A DNA stretch of 12,757 nt, from assembly GCA_022925895.1 (NCBI GenBank), contig JAKSYS010000261.1, positions 64,001 to 76,757 on the forward strand, in the 5' to 3' direction. Under the pieces are notes generated by a model, which saw only the letters and a program-made list of their open reading frames with translations, had not been told where the DNA came from and made no database searches. Source of the DNA: Fragilaria crotonensis. Taxonomy: Eukaryota > Bacillariophyta > Fragilariophyceae > Fragilariales > Fragilariaceae. Position 1 is the first letter of the stretch; each line of letters starts with the position of its first letter. Both the position numbers and the translations under genes were made by a program. This document shows positions 1-7,610 of the stretch, one piece after another.

Positions 1-502
1 CGTCGGACGAGGGCGGCGCATGCGCGCCCGGCACTGCTCTATCCACGCTCGTACGGCGGTCGTCTGTTCGGTCGTGAGGGCGACGTGCGAGGCGCTCAAG
101 AAACAGCTCTTGACGCACTTCCCGTTTAGGTGCCACCTGCAGCACATGTTCGGGATCGGTCCACTTCGGACGTGATCGAGGAACACCTGCCAAGTGTCGT
201 TCGCGTCTCTCGGGAAAGGTCCTGCTGTGGGTTTGTGACTGCGTCCGCGGGTTGCCCGCGACGTCCGGCTCGAGCGCTCCCGGCGGCGGCTACAGGCTGC
301 GAGTCGCCCTTTGGTCGACTCCACGTCCCAGCCGCTCCTTGAGGAAGTCGCAGGCCGGGAAGACAAAGGCGCCGTCCTCCAACTGCTGCCGGGTGGACCT
401 GAATTCTAGGAGTGCTGGGTTGATCTCGTCCTCGTGTTCGACTCCAGCGCAGAGAACTAGGTATTGTTGCATGCGTTTTCGATGAACCAACCTAACCTGC
501 AC
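1..502 (-). pseudogene. YR-element Gag, C-terminal part with CCCH zinc finger (copy A)
   Basis: This piece continues the Gag of copy A and is homologous to copy B at about 10456-10960. From right to left it encodes a conserved block containing QQYLVLCAGVEHEDEIN and LEDGAFVFPACDFLK, a variable linker, then a zinc-finger motif CCRWHLNGKC-VKSC-FLSASH at 85-144. The finger spacing is C-x7-C-x3-C-x5-H, a CCCH type. In retroelements such a finger near the Gag C-terminus usually acts as a nucleocapsid-like RNA-binding module; that role is inferred. The piece is frameshifted from the gag segment at 514-1809, with a missing base near the FIEKR equivalent and a stop around 513. It runs off the window at position 1. 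Confidence 0.7.
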
Positions 503-513
503 GCGGCTGAGGG

Positions 514-1809
514 TCAGCGTGCGCTAGCTGGCGGAGCGTCGCCAGTGTGGAGCCGACCGCCCTGGTCAGGAAACGGCTCCACTCGTCCAACATGTGTGTG
601 AGCGGGAATTGGCTCCGAAAGGAGCTCCAGCACTCCGCTCATGTTCTCGATAAGCCGCGCGAGTTCGTGAAAATCTTTCGGCACCGTGAAGTTGAGTTTT
701 GTCATGCTCTTGATGTCCTTCTCCGAGAAGCCCGTGGTCGTGTCGGTCGTCTTGAGTTGCATTTGCACAAGGGTGCTGGCGTGATCAGAGGCTTCTCGCC
801 CGATCGCTGCTGCTCGGGCGAACGTCTGGGGACCGCAACAGAAGAGGCTGAAGGCCCCTGGCCGGTCAGGTGTGTCGGCCGTGAAAGAAGCGGTGCGGAT
901 TGCGGCGCAGAAGCCCATGGGAATGAACGCGTCTCGACCTTTGGTGTTCCTCAAGAAGTGGTGGATGTGGTTTTGTACGTAGGCCACGTTGCTAAGCGTC
1001 AGGATGTCCGAGAAAGACTGGACCGGGCGGCTGCGAATCATCCTGTCGGCGTCCCTTTCGGACACGAAAAGGACCATTCGTTTCGTCGACGGCGGGAAAG
1101 AGTCAAAGCCTGTCTTCGACGTTTGGGGGGACGAGGTCGCTGCGTTTGCTGCCTGTCGCTCCAGTAACGTTGACAGGTTTCGAATGGCGTCCTCTGTGCG
1201 TCCTGGCGTGCTGGCATGGTCGTCCGTCCGAATGAGGCTCCTAGCTCTGACCGCCAGATGCTTGAGGTGTAGCGATTTCGCCCATTCGTCCGATCGTTTG
1301 GGTATGCGTTTGATGCCGCCACCCTCGCTTTGTCGGTCCCGGGTCCTCCTCGAGTTTACCGCTACGCTGAGGACCCACCGCGGGATGTAAGAGGCTGCCT
1401 CCGCGCGGATGGTTGCTCTGGACGGGTCTGGGTCCTCGCTCGCTCTCTGTTTAATGGCGTTGACGATCAGTAGGGCGAGCTCCTCTGGCGCGGTGACGTA
1501 AGTGTCCATGATGGCGGCTGCGATGAAGGCCGGCACCGGGACGGTGGGCTTCATCGTGAACCCGACGACCGTGACGTCGTCTGTGTCGTCCTCGCTCGCT
1601 TCGACTGGCTTGCTTGGCTTCGCCCGGTGCTTCGTTCCGCTTCCTTTCTTCGGTCGTCCTCTGGTTGCAGTCGGCAGGGTGCCGGCTGGCTCGGCTTCGC
1701 GCGTGGCTCCGGTGCTGACGCCTGACACCTGGGCACGTGTCGTCAGAGATTCATTGATCGCCGCCAGTACGTCCGACGTAGAATTCCACGAGCATCCTCG
1801 ACCAATCAA
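514..1809 (-). pseudogene. YR-element Gag, middle part with AT-hook (copy A)
   Basis: This open stretch of 431 codons is the longest Gag segment of copy A. Its first residues are an artefact of a frameshift: homology to copy B begins at WNSTSDV, and a 2-base loss near 1790 relative to copy B separates it from the upstream Gag piece. Residues 50-55 are RGRPKK (1645-1662), an AT-hook core preserved in copy B. Next come a conserved block with TVVGFTMKPTVPVPAF, a basic region, and a block with VAYVQNHIHHFLRNTKGRDA. The frame is lost near residue 390, at about 600-620, where copy A lacks one base relative to copy B; the last 40 residues are out of frame. I recognise no named domain beyond the AT-hook. 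Gag is assigned by position ahead of the zinc finger and RT in copy B. Confidence 0.72.
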
Positions 1810-1830
1810 AAGGCGTTCCGATGTGTCGCT

Positions 1831-2163
1831 CTACGACCTGTTTCGTGTCGACCGCCATGGCGGCGGCGAAGCCGCCAGCCCCATCAGTGCCCAAAGGGCG
1901 TTCGTCCCGTCGTTGAGTCCATCGTCAGCGTCGTGGTGGAAGTGGTGAAAGAGTCGGATGACTCCGTGCGTGTTTACCATAAGGTGGGCGACTTCCGGAG
2001 AGCACAAGTGTACGAATCCTGTAGAATTTGTACTGACCGAGTTCGTCTTCGAATTCAAAGCGCTGAGCTTTTCGACGACCTCCCACTGGTCGAGCTTCCT
2101 GAAAACGTCCAACCACGTCAAGGTCATCGTCATCGGTGAGCGAGCGTCGTCTGACCCCTCCAT
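1831..2163 (-). pseudogene. YR-element Gag, N-terminal part (copy A)
   Basis: The true N-terminus of the Gag of copy A starts at the ATG at 2161-2163, 38 bases inside repeat R2. The protein is homologous to copy B from the shared SPMTMT through DQWEVV, STGFVHLCSP, HLMVNTHG, RLFHHFHHDADDGLNDG and NALWAL. After NALWAL the copy A frame breaks: relative to copy B one base is missing between about 1859 and 1890, so the expected MAVDTKQ continuation (ATG complement at 1856-1858) is in another frame. This histidine-rich N-terminal domain matches no family I can name. Its conservation across two diverged copies shows it was under protein-level constraint. Confidence 0.7.
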
Positions 2164-2201
2164 TGCGTCTGTGGTTCAAGTCGGGTCGGGGGAGAGGCCA
2201 G

Positions 2202-2357
2202 ATTAACTAGAGTAGTGTCTTTGTCGATTCGAGTTCGTTCGGATTGTGAGCAATTCGTATCTTGTGTTGTGTTGTGTCGTGGTGTTCGTCTGTCTGTGTC
2301 TCGTGTTCGTCTGTCTGATGGCGACTGCCCGTCCTTTCCCGATCTTCGGACATGCCA
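2202..2357 (-). repeat. YR-element 5' repeat R2 (A-type), in copy A
   Basis: This block begins gattaactagagtagtgtc on the plus strand and ends at catgcca (2351-2357). It recurs at 6328-6476 with about 90% identity by eye, and its first 39 bases recur at 12719-12757. Two of the three copies lie directly upstream of a gag start, so it is the 5' terminal region of the YR element. The right boundary is sharp: at 2358 the sequence switches to copia RT coding, while the copy at 6476 switches to unrelated sequence. Confidence 0.85.
2283..2317. repeat. 21-bp direct repeat inside R2
   Basis: The 14-mer tgttcgtctgtctg occurs at 2283-2296 and 2304-2317, giving a period of 21 with a tgtctcg spacer. The same structure is kept in the R2 copy at 6405-6439. 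It may be a protein-binding or structural element of the 5' region; no function can be assigned. Confidence 0.6.
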
Positions 2358-5300
2358 GTCCATCTGCGCAGAACCTTGCCTTGCGCCGGAAATTTTCTCC
2401 TAACTTCACATCAAAGACCAAGTGCCCAGTAATTTGTATGTAACCGACCAATTTGTTTGGGTCACCATCATATTCCTCAAAGGCGATGCGAACATTGGCC
2501 ATTTCTAATCTAACTGCATCCATCCACAAGGTATTTCCGTTTTCTTTATCAATTTCAATGGCCTCTGCGATATTCTTTGGTATGCGTAGGCCATATTTAT
2601 GAGTGCGTGACCAATACTTAGACTTCACCTTCTGTATGATACGTTTCTGCTTTTTGAGTACGTACGGTACCCACCAAGCAAAGGCAGGCTCCTCATATAT
2701 TCCGCGATTCGTAGCGTATAGCGCCAGTTCGACGGGATATGACTCCTTGAAATCCTTCAAGGTAACCCAATCTGTGGATCCATCTTTCCATTGAATGAGT
2801 AATTCCCATCCTCGCGTCGTCAGTTTTTGCCGTCGGACACCGTACTGGTTCATATATGTCCCCTGAGACTTTGGAACAGCCTCCGGTGTTGTCCGATGGT
2901 CAATGATTTCTTCGAACATCATCTGTCGACGTCCTTCATCATCCACCTGAGCTATTAAATTCTCAGCAATGATATTCGCAGTAAGCTCTTCGACATTACC
3001 GTCAACATACTCGACCTCATATCTTCGCGAATCAAGCAATGGATTGTTGTGAGCTGTACCAATTGGCCGACCTTCTTCATCTCTCATACGTTTTGTCACT
3101 CGCCCATGTATCATTTCGCCATCATCGCCTCTCGGCAGTGCGAGTTCCATACCAATGTATTGGTCGCTTCCGACTTCCATGGCCTTGACGTCATCGGTTG
3201 CAGTAATGACATCGTCAGCGTGATGCAGTGATGCGTTGTCGATCACCCTAGCAAACTCTTCAAAGAACTCTGGGTCCTCATTATCTGGATCAATCACCTT
3301 TGATACATCAATATCACGCAGTGTCTGGGTGATGTCAGCAGACTGAGCTTCGAATACCGTCTTCAGTTTCTCCTCATACTCGCGCATGCGACTCCTAGTC
3401 TCGTCAGTGGCTCGTTCGGCATTCGTCAATCTCTGCACAGTAGTAGCAGAAACAGGTATCCCACTCTCGGGTAGGATCCAATAGGACATCAATCTACCTA
3501 CCCTGTGTGAGACGCCAAGCCACCGTCCCAACTGGACTTCTCCCAGTCCAGCATTACTTTGGAATGTAACGCAGTCGTAGAAATCAAAGTCTACGTACTC
3601 AGAAATGTCAGGCGTATCGCCCGTGATGATCTCGAGGGGGGTGCGACCTTCCGCATATTTGGAAAAATTCGCGCAGATATTTTCAACCTCGCAAATCCAA
3701 GTAAAGCCATAGTCCCAGAGGCGCGGTGGAACCTTTTTCTTTAACATTATACGATACCAGCGCTTTTTAATTTCGTGAATGCTCTGCTCGGCAGGATTTT
3801 CGTTTGGTCTACGAGGGCCAGACACATGGTATTTGATCTCGTACCGACGGATGGCTTCCATGAACCGAGTCCTCGGACCCGTCTGAACAGATGCCCCGTC
3901 AAAAGTCAAGTGAGCAGGAGCGCCAAAGTCACCAATAAATTGTGTGAGTGTGTCACCGACAGTATTGCCATCGACCTTCAACATCGGATACGAGGCCTTG
4001 AAGCCGCACTTATGGGAGTAGATTTGAGATCCGACATTACCACGTAACGATTTCAGTTTACCATATGCTGTATCGGTAGCAAACTTGCCTGCAAGGCGCT
4101 TCACTCCAAAAACTCTGTCTGCACGATACCTCCTACTGATCGGTAGTATAGCAGAACGTACGCCTCGCTGAGTTGTGACGCGCATCGTACGCTGCGCTCG
4201 CTTCGGTCCGATACCGAATCTGTCGGCAAGTAATTCCGCCGATACCTTCTCATGCCGCTCGGTACTGACAAACGTTCGACGTGATGGAACGTCCAGTTGT
4301 TCAAGAACGGTAGTATCCAATTGTGACAAGTGGTATTGAGTAAGCAACTTGCCAAGATGTACAAGTGATGGTTCAACCGAATCCAGAAGAGCATCGTCAC
4401 AATCTGCATCCACATATTCATAACGTTGTGTGGAAGATGCGGACGACGCTTGTCTCTTCCATTGCATTGCGCTTCCGCCTTGAACCAACGCTTGTACCAT
4501 CATGACTTCAGAAGGGTTCCAGGCGTCGGCACTCGTCATATGTATGTGTTCACAAGTGCGGAGCTCGTCAGCAGTGGGGACACGAGTGCGAAATTGGAGC
4601 TTAGTGCCGGCAGGTTGAAGTGGAATACGGAGAGAGGCATCAACGTCAATCGAAAGACCCCGATCGGGATCATACGGATTGTCCCAGAAGGGGATACCGT
4701 ATGCTCGAACCTGATTCGGGTTGATAAGAGAATGGTCTAATTTCGTGCTGTAATAAAGTGCCTCATTGAAAACCAATATAAAGGTGTCCCCTGTCGTTGG
4801 ATCGTCGTAAGCTGTAGCAGCAGAAACGATGGGCACATTTTCAATAGGAACCATCGAGAAATCATACGAATAGACGTCCGCGGTGCGAAACGTAGAGTGA
4901 AGCACCACGAAATTTTTACCGAGGCAACACGTGTCAGCGTTCGAGTCGCATTCATTAAGGGCTGAGGTATTTTCCGCGGGATCGGAAAACGTGCGTGCGA
5001 CTGTTGATCGTACGTGTCGCTTAGTGATGACAGCGGCGATCCTCCGGTTTTGACGATTACGAGCCTGCTCGTTCCGTCCACCCATTACGGAATGATCCGT
5101 AGTCAATTGGCTCATCTGGTTGCGTTGTGACACCGTGATAGTGTCTAATGGAACCGGTTGGGTTGCAACATCCGGTGCTTGTACAGAATCGGTCAAGTGC
5201 GTGCGTAGTTCTTGGATCTCATTGCGATTTCGACGGGTCTCGTTATAGGCTGCACGTTCACGTCGAAGCATGTCCTTATCTTCTTGCTTGAACTTCATGT

Positions 5301-6124
5301 AGACGTGACGGGGAAACGAAAAGGAAGCATGATACTCAATCTGAGTGCCATCAGTAAGTGTTATAAAGCGGCTATCAGATCGGGTTTGTCGCGGTTGACC
5401 ACCGCGTCCGCCTCTTCCAGGATTGCGTCCCCCACGGCCACCCCTGCCGAAACCGCCACGACCATGTCCTCTACCGCCACGGCCAGTATTAGTTTCATTG
5501 ATACTCCGCCTGACCCTATTCGATGCGGCGTTCATTTGTGGCGGATGTTTTTGGTTGACCATGTTACGAAAAAGCGCAATTGCTTGTTCATAAGTCATTG
5601 TCATCGGGAACCTTGAAAGTTCAATCTCGAGCTGAGCCTTCGTTGGAGTGAGGAAATCCGCTTTGATCTTATCTATCAACATCCGAATCTTCATCGAATC
5701 TGAATGCACGACCCGGCCCTCACGTTTGACGTATGCATTGAATGCTCGTGTGAGCCTCTTTTCAAATTCTGACCACCACATGTGTGGTGGCCTCTCACCT
5801 GAATAAAACAGGCTCTTGATGACTTCATCGGCTTCGCGTATATCGAAGGCATGTATTCCGACGCCTTCGTAGTGGTCAACGAGCCGTTTATATGCCTCAC
5901 GGCCGTCGTTTGTTCTTTGTAATCCTTGAATTTTTGCTTCTGCAGTGTCGTTTCCTGCAACAAAGTTGACCAAAAAGGTATGAACCTGCATCGCGTCGAT
6001 AGCATACGAATCACCTTGGAGTGTAGCCATAGCTACGTAGTCATCCAAAAAGTCATCATTCAACACAGTTGGGTCAGGAACATCCGCCTCACGGCATATA
6101 TATTTCAGGGGAATACCCGAAATA
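2358..6124 (-). pseudogene. Ty1/copia Gag-Pol polyprotein fragment (Gag, PR, IN, chromo-like, partial RT)
   Basis: One open frame of about 1,255 codons covers a copia polyprotein truncated at both ends. Residue numbers count from the GTG at 6064-6066. Gag-like helices span about 1-175; homology extends upstream to IPLKYICREADVPDP near 6115, so the true N-terminus is missing. A GRGG-repeat basic tract (194-224) stands where a zinc knuckle is usual. The protease motif is DSNADT (374-379). The integrase triad is D665, D723 and E760, with QTGP and LGRWLGVSHRVG motifs. A chromodomain-like stretch (WELLIQWKDGSTDW) lies near 1087-1100. RT_2 begins near 1165 and stops after KARFCADG at 2359, before the RT catalytic motifs. 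RNase H and LTRs are absent. The apparent 3' extension to 2203 and 5' extension to about 6190 read into YR repeats. The composition is more AT-rich than its flanks. It cannot be autonomous. Confidence 0.9.
2358..6124 (-). mobile_element. Copia (Pseudoviridae-type) retrotransposon internal fragment
   Basis: The order Gag, protease, integrase, RT is diagnostic of Ty1/copia rather than Ty3. Neither end has an LTR, primer-binding site or polypurine tract. Both edges fall at YR-element repeats: R2 on the left and R1 on the right. The motif set resembles copia elements of diatoms from memory of the family. The missing 5' and 3' parts may lie outside the window, beyond the flanking YR elements. Confidence 0.85.
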
Positions 6125-6239
6125 GAATCTGGTCCTAATAGTTTTGTCTCTCTCTCCTGGTTCGTCTCGCGGGGTCGGTCCCGTGATATTCATCTAGCGG
6201 GGGTCCGTCGCGTCGTTGTGAGTCGACCTGGTTTCCGCC
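6125..6239 (-). repeat. YR-element 3' repeat R1 (B-type, outer copy)
   Basis: This 115-bp block starts gaatctggtcctaatagttt and ends ggtttccgcc. It recurs at 6658-6769 with only a handful of small differences. The other copy overlaps the end of the recombinase frame, so this repeat belongs to the 3' end of the YR element. On the minus strand it carries a purine-rich run (ggagagagagacaaaa complement at about 6143-6158). Its left edge at 6124/6125 abuts copia Gag coding. In a PAT/Ngaro-type layout it would be B2. Confidence 0.82.
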
Positions 6240-6327
6240 CCATGCAGTGCATGGCCAGGAGGTAACCGGCGCCGGAGGCGCCGATGAACCTAGGCATCGG
6301 GCCAGGAGAGGAGGTGTGGGTGGGTGG
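6240..6327. other. Palindrome-bearing spacer between R1 and R2
   Basis: The segment opens with a perfect inverted repeat, ccatgca-g-tgcatgg (6240-6254). A doubled ggcgcc follows in ggcgccggaggcgcc, itself nearly self-complementary, and the segment ends in a G-rich run. It is the only sequence separating R2 from R1 here. It occupies the place held by about 40-65 bases of G-rich leader between R2 and gag in copies A and B, but does not align well with either. It could be a residual untranslated region or a recombination product. Confidence 0.5.
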
Positions 6328-6476
6328 GATTAACTAGAGTAGTGTCTTTGTTGATTCGAGTTCGTCCGGATTGTGAGCAATTCGCATCTTGTGTTGTGTC
6401 CGGGTGTTCGTCTGTCTGTGTCTCGTGTTCGTCTGTCTGACGGCGACTGCTCTCCTTTCGAACTTCGGACATGCCA
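6328..6476 (-). repeat. YR-element repeat R2 (A-type, internal or solo copy)
   Basis: This is the second copy of R2, about 90% identical to 2202-2357, with two short gaps. No gag follows it: downstream on the minus strand come the palindromic spacer and R1. This is either the A2 copy of split direct repeats belonging to copy B, or the 5' end of a roughly 350-bp deletion derivative (R2-spacer-R1) that lost all its coding. Confidence 0.82.
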
Positions 6477-6657
6477 CGAAATAAATTCGAGTCTTGTCCG
6501 CATTTCTCTAAGTCCGTTTAGTCGGATGAGTCGGCCGCCTAGTGGTTTCGTCGTACCGCTGTCTCGCGTACTGTCGCGTCGATTCGTGTGTTGCTGTGTG
6601 TGGTTCTGGATTCTCCTTCATGTTCACGAGGCTAGTGGAACTAAATAGATGGCATCG
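6477..6657. other. Unidentified 181-bp segment between R1 and R2
   Basis: This stretch sits between the inner R1 (6658) and R2 (6476) and matches nothing else in the window. Its edges are as sharp as those of the copia fragment, which occupies the equivalent place between the outer R1 and the R2 of copy A. The minus strand has a short open stretch of about 49 codons with no recognisable motif. It could be internal YR-element sequence or host DNA trapped between two insertions. Confidence 0.5.
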
Positions 6658-6769
6658 GAATCTGGTCCTAATAGTTTTGTCTCTCTCTCCTGGTTCGTCT
6701 GCGGTGTCGGTCCGTGATATTCATCTAGCGGGGTCCGTCGCGTCGTTGTGAGTCGACCTGGTTTCCGCC
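6658..6769 (-). repeat. YR-element 3' repeat R1 (B-type, inner copy)
   Basis: This 112-bp block is near-identical to 6125-6239. It directly follows the recombinase coding of copy B: the last dozen or so codons of that frame (NQVDSQRRDGPR, stop complement at 6725-6727) lie inside it. In a split-direct-repeat layout it would be B1. Confidence 0.82.
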
Positions 6770-7610
6770 ATTTTCCGGTTGTCGTTCGTCCGCAGGATCA
6801 TGGGCGACTGTGAAGAAAGTTTGTCGATTCGTCATGCGCGTGGCGACCCCGATCGTGGTGTCTGGCACTTGGATGCGTAGGTATCTCATGAACGTCCTGC
6901 TCCGCCAACGGCCCACCATCTGTATCGTTTCGCGGCACACCTGCCAAGTGCATTGCCATGGCCGCGACCTAATCGAGTGCGTACCGATTCGATCGGCCTG
7001 AGTCCCAGCCTCTCCTCTCCCGATAGTATTGTCGCGGCCCTCAGCTGTTCGAGGATCGTTTTCGAAGAGACGTGTTCGAGCTCGTTCGATGTTGTCGATA
7101 CGAAAGCGTTTATCTTCGGGTTCGTCCGACCAAGTCGTTCGTAGCCTCTAATTCTGTGAATCAATTCCGCAAGTGTCCGTACCGGACATATGTCTGCCTG
7201 ACCGGGGTTGTTGTTCCTGTGCTGCGTCACCTTCGCTCCTTTGTCTCCGTTCTTTGTTGTCGATAGGTGATCGTTACGGCGTCTGCATTTCGGGTTTGTT
7301 CGTAGGAGAAAGTCGTCAGCGTTTCGTCCTGTTTCCTGAATCGAACGTCGTCTACTCTGACTACCGATGTTCGTCTGCCGCCTCCCACGTCGGAGTATTC
7401 GCAAGACCTCATGGCGAAGAAAAGGCCGTGACCACCAGTTGTCCGACTGCCACGTCCAACTCGTTCCTGGACCAGGATCTCACCTTCCTGATCACTTCAA
7501 GAGGAATGGCTTGTTGTTGTGCGACTCCCGGTCGTCGTCCGCGTACTTCTTCAATTGTAAAGCCAGAAGGGGTCGAGGCGTCCGGCGGAGTCGTGGATTG
7601 GGCTCAAGTT
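6725..7610 (-). pseudogene. Tyrosine recombinase of YR retrotransposon (copy B)
   Basis: This enzyme integrates the circular DNA form of the element by strand exchange. The coding continues from RNase H in another frame after a stop at 7551. GFTIEEVRGRRPG leads through RSWSRNELDVAVGQLVV to RSCEYSDV, whose Arg (7407-7409) is the expected first catalytic residue. A later block has ADICPVRTLAELIHRIRGY and GEERLGLRP. HSIR (complement of 6968-6979) supplies the H-x-x-R pair; AMAMHLAGVP, then IQMVGRW (Trp at 6905-6907) and FMRYLRIQV follow, with the nucleophile Tyr at 6881-6883. So R, H, R, W and Y are all traceable. The reading changes frame at about 7420, 7250, 6965 and 6935, so no intact protein is made. 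These motif contexts match DIRS/Ngaro recombinases. Confidence 0.82.

Larger units (their letters stand above)
1..2357 (-). mobile_element. YR (DIRS/Ngaro-type) retrotransposon copy A, 5' part
   Basis: This is the 5' portion of a tyrosine-recombinase retrotransposon reading leftwards and cut by the window edge. It starts with terminal repeat R2 at 2357 and continues into gag. Family membership comes from alignment by eye to copy B, whose gag is followed by RT, RNase H and a tyrosine recombinase. Copy A gag is about four-fifths identical to copy B in its N-terminal protein region and carries different frameshifts, so the two are separate old insertions of one family, not a recent duplication. 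The RT, RNase H and recombinase of copy A would lie left of position 1. Confidence 0.8.

Noticed and set aside
547-1167. 206-codon open frame on the plus strand
   Set aside because: It is fully antisense to the Gag of copy A, shows no recognisable motif, and such long antisense frames are expected opposite GC-rich coding.
1780-1860. Possible programmed frameshift in Gag, because both copies change frame in the same short region (near 1790 and 12310)
   Set aside because: The two copies need different shifts: copy A lacks 2 bases and copy B lacks 4 bases, at different points about 20 bases apart. Copy A has another 1-base lesion upstream. Independent decay explains this better.
1502-1948. 148-codon plus-strand open frame, with a similar one at 11916-12332
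   Set aside because: Both lie opposite the conserved AT-hook region of gag; their likeness follows from Gag homology on the other strand.
2283-2317. Short regular repeat as a possible CRISPR-like array
   Set aside because: There are only two 14-bp units with a 7-bp spacer, inside a retroelement terminal repeat in a eukaryotic context.
2203-2357. Copia reading frame appearing to continue to a stop at 2203
   Set aside because: The last 50 or so codons lie inside repeat R2 and do not resemble RT; the continuation is a chance read-through.
2202-6476. R2 copies flanking the copia fragment as direct repeats (2202-2357 and 6328-6476), which could pass for short LTRs
   Set aside because: R2 also stands before gag of copy B at 12719. 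R1 and the spacer separate the right R2 copy from copia. The copia coding is truncated at both ends, and there is no primer-binding site or polypurine tract next to the repeats.
6477-6657. 181-bp segment as a tRNA or other structured RNA gene
   Set aside because: I found no cloverleaf, A/B box pair or other RNA signature by eye.
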